A DNA stretch of 64,000 nt from Saccharopolyspora dendranthemae (GTDB lineage: Bacteria; Actinomycetota; Actinomycetes; Mycobacteriales; Pseudonocardiaceae). The translations under genes were made by a program, and so were the position numbers. The stretch spans positions 868,001-932,000 of the forward strand of contig NZ_VIWX01000001.1 in assembly GCF_007829955.1 (NCBI RefSeq), written 5' to 3'. The notes beneath the pieces are model-generated. The model was not told where the DNA came from, did not search any database, and saw only the letters and a program-made list of their open reading frames with translations. Below, in pieces: positions 1 through 7,261 of this stretch (its first letter is position 1; every line of letters starts with the position of its first letter).

Positions 1-240
1 GGCGACGAAGGCGATGCCGAAGGTCGCCAGCGAGTTCAGCGTCGCCGCCGTCTCATCGCCCGCCGGGAAGAAGAGCTTCGGGAAGATCAGCACCGCGGCG
101 GTGGCGTAGACGTAGAAGTCGTAGAACTCGATCGAGGTGCCCACGAGGCTGGCGAGCACGACCTGTCGGGTCGAGTTGCGTGGGGTCTTCGACCCCGGAT
201 CCCCGGAACCTCGCACCGGCGAGGTGTGGCCGACAGCCAT
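1..240 (-). CDS. MHS-family MFS transporter, N-terminal part only
   Basis: The reading frame starts with ATG at 240 and runs off the left edge, so only the first 80 residues are visible. After a polar N-terminus they contain VLASLVGTSIEFYDFYVYATAA, followed by FPKLFFP and a second helix start. The IEFYDFY motif in the first helix is typical of the metabolite:H+ symporter group of the major facilitator superfamily (ShiA/ProP/KgtP type). The substrate cannot be told from this fragment. An AGGAGG lies 8 nt before the ATG. A TAGAGT -10 candidate inside an inverted repeat lies about 40 nt upstream. Confidence 0.8.
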   Translation of the reverse strand, partial: MAVGHTSPVRGSGDPGSKTPRNSTRQVVLASLVGTSIEFYDFYVYATAAVLIFPKLFFPAGDETAATLNSLATFGIAFVA

Positions 241-270
241 GCGCCGAACCTCCTGATTAACACGAACGGA

Positions 271-292
271 CGAACGACACTCTAAACGTTCG
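271..292. promoter_or_regulatory. Inverted repeat over the -10 box of the MHS transporter gene
   Basis: CGAACG (271-276) and CGTTCG (287-292) form an inverted repeat that encloses ACTCTA, which reads TAGAGT on the minus strand. The position suits an operator covering the -10 element of the transporter gene. No -35 box is convincing. Confidence 0.3.
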
Positions 293-332
293 GCGACCAC
301 GTCCCGAGACGGGGTTCCCGCATGCTGGACGC

Positions 333-1151
333 TCAGGAGGCGAGGAACTCCGTGATCAGCGCGGTCACCCGTGCCGGGTTGTCCTCCTGGACGAGATGTC
401 CGGCCCGTGGGATCCACTCCAACCGGGCCTGCGGTATGCGTCGCGCCAACTCCCGCCCGCGGTCCGCGGGCAACCAGGAGTCCTCCTCTCCCCAGCCGAT
501 GAGCACCGGGCAGTCCAGGTCGCCGTAGCGGTCCTCGATCTCCCCCGTGTAGCGCTCGTCGGCCTGGGCGATCTGCCGGTAGAAGGCGGGCTGGCCCTCC
601 TCGCCGAGCCACGGCTCGACCATCCGGTCCAGCACGTCCGGCCGCAGCTCGCGGTGCGCGGCGGTGGCCAGGTAACCGCGCACCAGCGACTCGTGCAGGT
701 GCGGCGGCAGCGCGGCGAACACCGGCGCGTTGACGTTGACCAGGCGGAAGAAGTCCGATCCCCACGGCCGGACGCTCACCGCGTCCAGCAGCGCCAGCCG
801 CCGGTACCGCACTCCGTCCAGCAGCGCGCTGCGCAGCGACACCGCACCGCCGAAGTCGTGCGCGATCACCGAGGGCTCGTTGACGCCGCAGTGCCGCAGC
901 AGTCCGGTGAAGACCTCCTGCTGCGCGGCCAGCGACACGTCCTGCCCCTCGAACTTCTCCGAGGTCCCGTAGCCGGCCATGTCCCACAGGTGCACGCGGT
1001 AGCGGGCGCTGAGCGCGTTGGCCACGTCCCGCCACACGAACGAGGAGAACGGCGTGCCGTGCATGAGCACGACGTCCGGCCCCTCCCCGAAGCTGTCCCA
1101 CCGCACCTTCCCGTGCGGCGACTCGTAGACCTCGGCGAGCTCCCAACCCAT
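333..1151 (-). CDS. Alpha/beta hydrolase with Asp nucleophile (haloalkane dehalogenase/epoxide hydrolase-like)
   Basis: The protein has 272 residues and probably begins MGWELAEVYESPHG at the ATG at 1151. It has the oxyanion-side HGTPFSS motif and a nucleophile elbow reading AHDFGG. This places Asp, not Ser, at the nucleophile position, as in haloalkane dehalogenases, fluoroacetate dehalogenases and epoxide hydrolases. The catalytic His is in RAGHLVQEDNP near the C-terminus. It is probably cytoplasmic, since no signal peptide is visible. It lies downstream of the CoxL-like gene on the same strand, but a 36 bp palindrome separates them, so they may not be co-transcribed. The substrate is unknown. 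Confidence 0.8.
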   Translation of the reverse strand: MGWELAEVYESPHGKVRWDSFGEGPDVVLMHGTPFSSFVWRDVANALSARYRVHLWDMAGYGTSEKFEGQDVSLAAQQEVFTGLLRHCGVNEPSVIAHDFGGAVSLRSALLDGVRYRRLALLDAVSVRPWGSDFFRLVNVNAPVFAALPPHLHESLVRGYLATAAHRELRPDVLDRMVEPWLGEEGQPAFYRQIAQADERYTGEIEDRYGDLDCPVLIGWGEEDSWLPADRGRELARRIPQARLEWIPRAGHLVQEDNPARVTALITEFLAS

Positions 1152-1246
1152 CAACGCCTCCGCAGCGATCGAGGAAACACCGTGTCGCGCCCGCCTTCCG
1201 CCCCGCAGGCGCCGTTCGCATCTCGCGCGAAGCTGGAGGACCGAAG

Positions 1247-1282
1247 TCCGGATTCGAATTTCGCGCGAAATTCGAATCCGGA
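1247..1282. terminator. Perfect 36 bp palindrome between CoxL-like gene and hydrolase
   Basis: Each half is 18 bases: TCCGGATTCGAATTTCGC (1247-1264) is the exact reverse complement of 1265-1282. It lies 14 nt beyond the stop of the CoxL-like gene and about 95 nt before the hydrolase start. A strong terminator hairpin for the upstream gene is the simplest reading, although no U-run follows. A dimeric-protein binding site is the alternative. Confidence 0.5.
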
Positions 1283-1296
1283 ACCCACCGCAGCGG

Positions 1297-3657
1297 TCAC
1301 ACGACGGCCTCTTCTTCGTCCGGGGTGTCGTCGGAGCGGGCCGGGAGGCTCGCGAAGGCCGCGGGCGGCTCCTGCCAGTACGTCGCCGAGGAACCCTCGC
1401 GAATGGCCCGCCACACCCGTTCCGGGGTGGTCGGCATGTCGACGTGGCGCACGCCCAGGTGCTTGAGGGCGTCGACCACGGCGTTCTGCACCGCCGGTGT
1501 CGACCCGACCGTCGCCGACTCACCGATCCCCTTGGCGCCCAACGGGTTCAGCGGCGTCAGCGTCTCGGTGTTGGACGCCTCGAAGAAGGGCAGCTCCGCC
1601 GCCGAGGGGATCGTGTAGTCGGCCAGGGTCGCCGTCTCCGGATTGCCGTCGGCGTCGAAGGTGACCTGCTCCCACAGCGCCTGCGCGATGCCCTGCGCCG
1701 CCCCGCCGTGCTGCTGGCCGCGCACCAGCATCGGGTTGAGCACCCGGCCGCAGTCGTCGACGGCGATGTGCCGCAGCGGCGTGACGTACCCGGTCTCGAC
1801 GTCGACCTCCACGACCGAGACGTGCCCGCCGAACGGGAAGGTCGCACCGTCCGGGGCGAAGTCGACGTTCGCCGCCAGCCGCTCCCCCTGCCCTGCTGCG
1901 GCCTCGACCAGATCCGCCCACGCCACGGTCGCGCTCGGGACTCCGGCAACGCCGAGCTCACCGCCGTCGGTGACCTCGATGTCGTCGACGTTGGCCTCCA
2001 AGCGGGACGCCGCGATCTCCTTGGCCCGCTGGAGCACCTTCGCGCCCGCCTCGCGGACCGCGCTGCCGCCGATCTGCAGCGAGCGGGAACCACCGGTGCC
2101 ACCACCGCGCGGCACCTCGGCGGTGTCGGACTGCACGAACTCGATGGATTCCAGGGGAATCCCGAGCGCGTCGTTGACGATCATCGCGAACGCCGTGGCG
2201 TGCCCCTGACCGTGCGCGGAGGTGCCGACCCGGATCCGGGCGCCCTCGGAGTGCACCTCGACCTCGGCGTACTCGCCCGCACCACCGCCGGTGATCTCGA
2301 CGTAGGCGCTCACGCCGATGCCCAGCAGCCGCTGCTCACCGGCCGCGAGGCGGCGGGCCTGCTCGGCGCGCAGCTCCTCGTAGCCGGCCAGCCGCAGCGC
2401 CTCGTCGAAGGGCACCGAGTACTCGCCGCTGTCGTAGGTGGCTCCGGTCAGCGTCCGGTAGGGGAAGCTGTCGGGGACCAGGAAGTTCTTGCGCCGCAAC
2501 GCGACCGGGTCCATCTCCAACTCGGCGGCGGCCAGGTCCATCATCCGCTCCACCATCGCCGCGGCCTCCGGGCGACCGGCACCGCGGAACGCTCCGACCG
2601 GCGTGGTGTTGGTCAGCGAGGCGATCCCGTCGTAGCTGATCTTCGGGATGTCGTAGACGGCTTGCGCCATGGTCCGCGTCGGCCCGAGCGCGAGCGACCC
2701 GCCGAAACCGGCGTAGGCACCGCAGTCCCCGACGACGCGGCAGCGCATCCCGACGATCTCGCCGTCGCGGCGCAACCCGAGCTCCGCGTACTGCACCTGA
2801 CCACGGCCGTGCGGCATCCCCTGCATGTTCTCGGAGCGGCCCTCCACCCAGCGCACCGGCCGGCCCAGCTTCAGCGCCAGCCCGACGGCCACCACGTGCT
2901 CGGGGATCGCACCGGCCTTGCCGCCGAAACCACCGCCGACGTGCGGCGAGATCACCCGCACGCGGTCGGCGTCGAACCCGAACGCCTCGGCCAGACCGCC
3001 GCGCACGCCGTGCGGCATCTGGGTCGAGACGTGCACGGTGATGTCGTGGTCCTCGTCGGGCCCGCCGGGCTCGACCGCGACGGCGTTGCCCTCCAGCGGG
3101 ACCACGGCGACGCGCTGGTTCTCGATGCGCGCCCGCACCACCACGTCCGCGCCGTCGAGCACCGAATCCCCGGCGCGGTCGCGGTACCCGGCGGCGATGT
3201 TCGAGCCGAGCTCCGGGAACTGGCGCTCGGCGTCGTCGTCCAGCGCGCGCTCCAGGTCGCTGACCACCGGCAGTTCCCGGTAGTCGACGTCGACGAGCTC
3301 GAGCGCGTCGGCCACCGCTGCGGCGGACTCGCCCACGATGACCGCCACCGGCTCACCGACGAACCGGACCCGGTCGGTAGCCAGGGGCGGGCGCGCGACC
3401 TGGGGGTTCACCTCGACGAACGGCGCGGGGACCGGCAGCCGCAGGTCGGCCGCGGAGTAGGCGCCGACGACGCCCGGTGCGCTCGCGGCGGCGGAGGTGT
3501 CGATCCCGGCGATCTCGGCGTGCGCGACGTGGGAGCGCACGAAACCGATGTGCAGCAGCCCTTCCACGCTCAGGTTGCCGATGTAGGTGCCGCGACCTCG
3601 CAGCAGATCCGGATCTTCGACGCGCTGAACCTCAGTCCCCAGCAGTGAACCCACCAT
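1297..3657 (-). CDS. CoxL-like molybdenum hydroxylase large subunit (xanthine dehydrogenase family)
   Basis: The protein has 786 residues with the chosen start MVGSLLGTEVQRVEDPDLL. The domains run in the usual order: an N-terminal aldehyde-oxidase/xanthine-dehydrogenase a/b hammerhead, then the Mo-pterin binding domains. Visible motifs are GGGFGGKAG, the active-site loop GAFRGAGRPEA and the catalytic-Glu region GIGESATVG. The loop resembles the form II (AYRGAGR) type rather than the CSFR loop of true CO dehydrogenase, so CO oxidation is not supported. The FAD and 2Fe-2S partner subunits normally encoded beside such genes are absent here. A TAGGGT box 7 nt before the ATG suggests leaderless transcription and supports this start. 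Confidence 0.88.
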   Translation of the reverse strand: MVGSLLGTEVQRVEDPDLLRGRGTYIGNLSVEGLLHIGFVRSHVAHAEIAGIDTSAAASAPGVVGAYSAADLRLPVPAPFVEVNPQVARPPLATDRVRFVGEPVAVIVGESAAAVADALELVDVDYRELPVVSDLERALDDDAERQFPELGSNIAAGYRDRAGDSVLDGADVVVRARIENQRVAVVPLEGNAVAVEPGGPDEDHDITVHVSTQMPHGVRGGLAEAFGFDADRVRVISPHVGGGFGGKAGAIPEHVVAVGLALKLGRPVRWVEGRSENMQGMPHGRGQVQYAELGLRRDGEIVGMRCRVVGDCGAYAGFGGSLALGPTRTMAQAVYDIPKISYDGIASLTNTTPVGAFRGAGRPEAAAMVERMMDLAAAELEMDPVALRRKNFLVPDSFPYRTLTGATYDSGEYSVPFDEALRLAGYEELRAEQARRLAAGEQRLLGIGVSAYVEITGGGAGEYAEVEVHSEGARIRVGTSAHGQGHATAFAMIVNDALGIPLESIEFVQSDTAEVPRGGGTGGSRSLQIGGSAVREAGAKVLQRAKEIAASRLEANVDDIEVTDGGELGVAGVPSATVAWADLVEAAAGQGERLAANVDFAPDGATFPFGGHVSVVEVDVETGYVTPLRHIAVDDCGRVLNPMLVRGQQHGGAAQGIAQALWEQVTFDADGNPETATLADYTIPSAAELPFFEASNTETLTPLNPLGAKGIGESATVGSTPAVQNAVVDALKHLGVRHVDMPTTPERVWRAIREGSSATYWQEPPAAFASLPARSDDTPDEEEAVV

Positions 3658-3664
3658 GCGAAAA

Positions 3665-3670
3665 ACCCTA
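3665..3670 (-). promoter_or_regulatory. -10 box, leaderless promoter of CoxL-like gene
   Basis: The minus strand reads TAGGGT, then 7 nt, then the ATG at 3657. Initiation would fall at or next to the start codon. Confidence 0.4.
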
Positions 3671-3793
3671 TCCCTCCGGACGAACACCGGCAGCGGCCGA
3701 AAAACCGCGTCGCGATGGGTGATCAACCAGGGTTGCGCGGCAAAAATTCCCGTCCCACCGGATCGATTGACCGGTCCTGTTCGCGTGGGTAGC

Positions 3794-3829
3794 TTTTCAC
3801 AACCCAACAAAGCTTTCACAACTGTGAAA
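3794..3829. promoter_or_regulatory. Repeated TTTCACAAC boxes, candidate operator
   Basis: TTTTCACAAC occurs at 3794-3803 and TTTCACAAC at 3814-3822, two helical turns apart. The second box is half of a palindrome, TTTCACA-AC-TGTGAAA (3814-3829). The site lies in the divergent gap between the CoxL-like and Nramp-like genes, so one regulator could control both. The regulator is not identified. Confidence 0.4.
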
Positions 3830-3875
3830 CTTCTGGTCGTCTCTTGCAGAACCTCTAGGCACAAGGGAGTGCCCG

Positions 3876-5279
3876 ATGGGAACCAAGGTCGCGAGCACCA
3901 ACGACGATCCCTACCTCCTGACCGCCGACGGCATCAAGGAACCCCCCTCTGGCTGGGCAGGCAGCCTGCGCTATCTCGGCCCGGGACTGATCGTCAGCGC
4001 CTCGATCGTCGGCTCCGGCGAGCTCATCGCCACCACCGCCCTCGGCGCGAAGGTGGGGTTCGCCCTGCTGTGGATGGTGATCCTCTCGACGGCGGTGAAG
4101 GTGGCCGTGCAGGCCGAACTCGCCCGCTGGACCATCCTCACCGGCAAGCCGGCGCTGACCGGTTTCAACGAGGTGCCGCCCAAGATCGGCAAGCTCGGCT
4201 GGATCAACGTGCTGTGGATCCTCATGGCGATGTCGAAGTTCCTGCAGATCGGCGGGATCGTCGGCGGCACCGCGTCGGCCCTGAGCTTGCTGATCCCGGT
4301 CGGCGGGGAACCGCTCAGCGCCACCTCGCTGGGTGTGTGGACCCTCATCGTGGTGGCAGGCAGCATCGCGCTGCTGTACTCCAACAGCTACAACCTGATC
4401 GAGCGCGGCGCGTTCGCGCTGGTCGTGGTGTTCTCGATCGCCACCGTGGTGATCGCGCTGGGACTGCCGTTCACGCCTTTCTCCTACGGCGGCGAGGACG
4501 TGCTCGGCGGCCTGACCTTCACCATCCCCGCCGGGGCGATCGGCGCCGCGGTGGCGATGTTCGGCATCACCGGCGTCGGGGCCGACGAGATCACCTTCTA
4601 CACCTACTGGTGCGTGGAGAAGGGCTACGCGCGCTGGGTCGGCCCGAACGACGGCAGCCAGGAGTGGAAGGACCGCGCGCAGGGCTGGATCCGCGTGATG
4701 TACAAGGACGTCTTCGTCTCGTGGATCATCTACACGGTCGGCACGCTGGCCTTCTTCATCATGGGCGCGGCGGTGCTCCACCCGCAGGGCCTGGTGCTCG
4801 AGGGCAACGAGATGATCACCACGCTCTCCCAGATGTACACCGACGTGATCGGCGAGTGGGCGGCCATCGGCTTCCTCATCGGTGCGATCGCGGTGCTCGG
4901 CTCCACCCTGTGGGCCTCGATCCCCAGCTGGTCGCGGATGTACACCAACGTGCTGGCCACCATGGGCGTGCTCGACTGGAACAACCCCGTGGCCCGGGAG
5001 AAGTGGGTCCGCGGCTTCATCGTGGTGCTGCCGATCCTGTGGGGCGCGACGTACCTGTCGATCTCCTCACCGGTGGTGATGGTCCAGATCGGCGGGATCG
5101 CCACCGGCATCTTCCTGCCCGCGGTGGTGATCGCGACCTGGTACCTGCGCAACACCCAGGTCGACCCGGAGCTGCACGGCGGGCGCTGGTTCAACGTCGT
5201 GCTCCTGATCAGCAGCATCGCCATCACGCTGCTCGGCATCTACACCCTCCTCAACGTCTTCGGCGTCGAGTTCGGCTGA
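3876..5279 (+). CDS. Divergent Nramp/SLC11-like membrane transporter
   Basis: The protein has 467 residues and about 11 hydrophobic helices. The ATG is preceded by AAGGGAG with good spacing. The sequence resembles the Nramp (SLC11) family in overall pattern. However, helix 1 reads IVGSGELIATTALGAKVG where classical members have DPGN, and the helix 6 region reads FGITGVGADEIT where classical members have MPH. The residues that bind Mn/Fe in MntH are therefore missing, and a divalent-metal substrate should not be assumed. It is transcribed away from the CoxL-like gene and followed by a strong hairpin. Confidence 0.75.
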   Translation: MGTKVASTNDDPYLLTADGIKEPPSGWAGSLRYLGPGLIVSASIVGSGELIATTALGAKVGFALLWMVILSTAVKVAVQAELARWTILTGKPALTGFNEVPPKIGKLGWINVLWILMAMSKFLQIGGIVGGTASALSLLIPVGGEPLSATSLGVWTLIVVAGSIALLYSNSYNLIERGAFALVVVFSIATVVIALGLPFTPFSYGGEDVLGGLTFTIPAGAIGAAVAMFGITGVGADEITFYTYWCVEKGYARWVGPNDGSQEWKDRAQGWIRVMYKDVFVSWIIYTVGTLAFFIMGAAVLHPQGLVLEGNEMITTLSQMYTDVIGEWAAIGFLIGAIAVLGSTLWASIPSWSRMYTNVLATMGVLDWNNPVAREKWVRGFIVVLPILWGATYLSISSPVVMVQIGGIATGIFLPAVVIATWYLRNTQVDPELHGGRWFNVVLLISSIAITLLGIYTLLNVFGVEFG

Positions 5280-5285
5280 GGAACG

Positions 5286-5322
5286 TCCGCCACCCGCTGC
5301 GCTCGGCGGTGCGGGTGGCGGA
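5286..5322 (+). terminator. Hairpin downstream of Nramp-like gene
   Basis: The arms TCCGCCACCCGC (5286-5297) and GCGGGTGGCGGA (5311-5322) pair perfectly over 12 bp, 6 nt after the stop codon. There is no U-run. Confidence 0.55.
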
Positions 5323-5368
5323 ACCCCGAGCGGCGAAATCCGGTGGACGCGGTGGTGACAATCGTCGC

Positions 5369-7027
5369 GTGGACACCCAGTGGAAGGTCGTTCCCACCGC
5401 CGTCGACGGGCCGCTCGCGCTCGCCCTGCTGCGCGAGTACACCGACGAGATGGCAAGCCGATACCACGGTCGCCCGGCCACCGAGGCCGAGGTGGACGCG
5501 GCGATCGCCGAAGACCCGAACGACGGCCTGCACCCGCCGGAGGGGCTCTTCCTGGTCGCCTTCGACGGACCCGACGCGGTCGGCTGCGCGGGCGTCCGCG
5601 AGCTGGTGCCGGGTATCGCCGAGCTGAAGCGGATGTACGTCGTCCCCGGCGCCCGAGGGCGCGGGTGGGGTGGTGCGCTGCTCGACGAGATCGAGCAGCG
5701 CACCACCGCTCTCGGATACCGCGCGATCCGGTTGGACACGCGGTCCGATCTGGTCGAAGCCCGTGGTCTGTACGCCACGCGCGGTTACGTCGAAATCCCG
5801 GCTTACAACGACGCGCCCTACGCCTCACACTGGTTCGAGAAGACCCTGTGGAGAGGACGTGTGGTGAGCAACGCTTTCGACGCCGTGACCATCGAGGACC
5901 TTCGCGCGCGCGGCAGTCTCAAGTGGACGTTGCACGGCGACGACGCGATCGGCGCCTTCGTCGCGGAGATGGACTTCGGCACGGCCCCGCCCGTGCTGGA
6001 GGCCCTGCACGCGGGGGTCGACTCGCTGCACCTGGGTTACCAGCCGCCTCGCCTGTTCGCCGAGTTGTCGCGGGCGTGCGCCGACTACCAGCTCGCGCAG
6101 CACGACTGGCGGGTGCCCCCGGAGCGCGTCCACGCGATCCCGGACGTGATCCGCGCCCTGTCCCTGACCATCGAGCACTTCAGCGCGCCGGGCAGCAAGG
6201 TCATCCTGCCCACGCCGGCCTACATGCCGTTCCTGAAGGTCCCCGGCGGGATGGGCCGGGAGCTGATCACCGTTCCGATGGTCGTCGACCAGGACCGCTA
6301 CGCGCTCGACCTGGACGCGCTGGACGCGGCGTTCAAGGCGGGCGGGAACCTGCTGGTCCTGTGCAACCCGCACAACCCGCTGGGCCGCGTGTTCACCCCC
6401 GACGAGCTCACCGCGGTCTGCGAGGTCGTCGACCGCAACGGCGGCCGGGTGTTCTCCGACGAGATCCACGCTCCGCTGGTCTACCCGGGTCACCGGCACG
6501 TGCCCTACGCGTCGTTGTCGGACACCGCCGCCGGTCACACGATCACCGCGACGTCCGCCTCGAAGGCCTGGAACCTCCCGGGCCTCAAGTGCGCGCAGCT
6601 GATCATCTCCGACGAAGCCGACGCCGCCACCTTGCGCTCGCTGGGCGAGCACGTCACCGAGGGAGCCTCCAACCTCGGCGTCATCGCCAACACCGCGGCC
6701 TACGTCTCGGGGCGGCCGTGGCTGGAGGAGGTGCTGGACTACCTCGACGGGAACCGCCGCGCCGTCCGGTCCTCGCTGGCCGAGCACCTGCCGGAGGTCG
6801 GCTACCGGGTTCCCGAGGGCACCTACCTGGCGTGGCTGGACTTCCGGGCGCTCGACCTCGGCGACCACCCGGGCGAGTTCTTCCACGAGCAGGCGGGCGT
6901 GGTGCTCACCGACGGTCCGGCGTGCGGCGAGGAGGGCAGGGGCCACGCGCGCCTCAACTTCGCCACCCCGCGCCCCATCCTCGAGCACATCATCTCCACC
7001 CTCGCCAAAGCCGTCCGCAACCGCTGA
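5369..7027 (+). CDS. GNAT acetyltransferase domain fused in frame to PatB/MalY-type PLP C-S lyase/aminotransferase
   Basis: One open frame of 552 codons starts with the GTG at 5369. Residues 1-165 form a GNAT domain with the acetyl-CoA motif ARGRGWGGALLDE and a typical end, ASHWFEKTLW. From about residue 166 a complete fold-type I PLP enzyme of 387 residues follows. It has NPHNPLGRVF, DEIHAPLV and the PLP lysine in SATSASKAWNLPGLK order (SASKAWN), as in cystathionine beta-lyase PatB/MalY. No stop separates them. The second domain has its own GGAGAGGA 6 nt before the GTG at 5864, so it could also be made alone. The GNAT substrate is unknown. A fused protein, a free lyase, or both are possible. 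Confidence 0.75.
   Translation: MDTQWKVVPTAVDGPLALALLREYTDEMASRYHGRPATEAEVDAAIAEDPNDGLHPPEGLFLVAFDGPDAVGCAGVRELVPGIAELKRMYVVPGARGRGWGGALLDEIEQRTTALGYRAIRLDTRSDLVEARGLYATRGYVEIPAYNDAPYASHWFEKTLWRGRVVSNAFDAVTIEDLRARGSLKWTLHGDDAIGAFVAEMDFGTAPPVLEALHAGVDSLHLGYQPPRLFAELSRACADYQLAQHDWRVPPERVHAIPDVIRALSLTIEHFSAPGSKVILPTPAYMPFLKVPGGMGRELITVPMVVDQDRYALDLDALDAAFKAGGNLLVLCNPHNPLGRVFTPDELTAVCEVVDRNGGRVFSDEIHAPLVYPGHRHVPYASLSDTAAGHTITATSASKAWNLPGLKCAQLIISDEADAATLRSLGEHVTEGASNLGVIANTAAYVSGRPWLEEVLDYLDGNRRAVRSSLAEHLPEVGYRVPEGTYLAWLDFRALDLGDHPGEFFHEQAGVVLTDGPACGEEGRGHARLNFATPRPILEHIISTLAKAVRNR
5850..5866 (+). promoter_or_regulatory. Internal ribosome binding site and GTG start for the PLP enzyme
   Basis: GGAGAGGA (5850-5857) is followed by GTG at 5861 and GTG at 5864, in the same frame as the upstream GNAT domain. 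Starting at 5864 gives a 387-residue protein, the normal PatB/MalY length. Confidence 0.5.
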
Positions 7028-7052
7028 TCACCCCAGCGAAGAACGTCACCTG

Positions 7053-7124
7053 GTCCCAGTTTTAGTCCAAATTGAGCCGACATTTCGGACATGATCATGG
7101 CTCGGTTATGACTAAAACTGGGAC
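7053..7124. repeat. Dispersed palindromic element, copy 1
   Basis: This 72 bp imperfect palindrome has perfect 15 bp outer arms, GTCCCAGTTTTAGTC and its complement at 7110-7124. It has inner GAGCC/GGCTC arms and a central CATGATCATG. A closely similar element lies at 48868-48945. It starts 26 nt after the stop of the PLP-enzyme gene and could act as its terminator. Both copies are intergenic. Confidence 0.75.
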
Positions 7125-7261
7125 TTGCCCGGCTCCCGCCACGTGCGGACCCGCTGCTGGAACGAGTCCTCCGGGGAGTGGGGGAGAGTTTTCGCCGAAG
7201 GGTCGTTCTCGCTTCACCCTCGCCTTACCCCGCGAGGAACTCCCAACCGCACGATGATCTC

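Noticed and set aside
1444..3648. Long open frame antisense to the CoxL-like gene
   Set aside because: Composition is Arg/His/Gly/Val-rich with no recognisable domain. Long antisense frames are expected opposite high-GC coding sequence.
1297..3657. True aerobic CO dehydrogenase
   Set aside because: The active-site loop is GAFRGAGR-like, not the AYXCSFR loop of form I CoxL, and partner subunits are missing.
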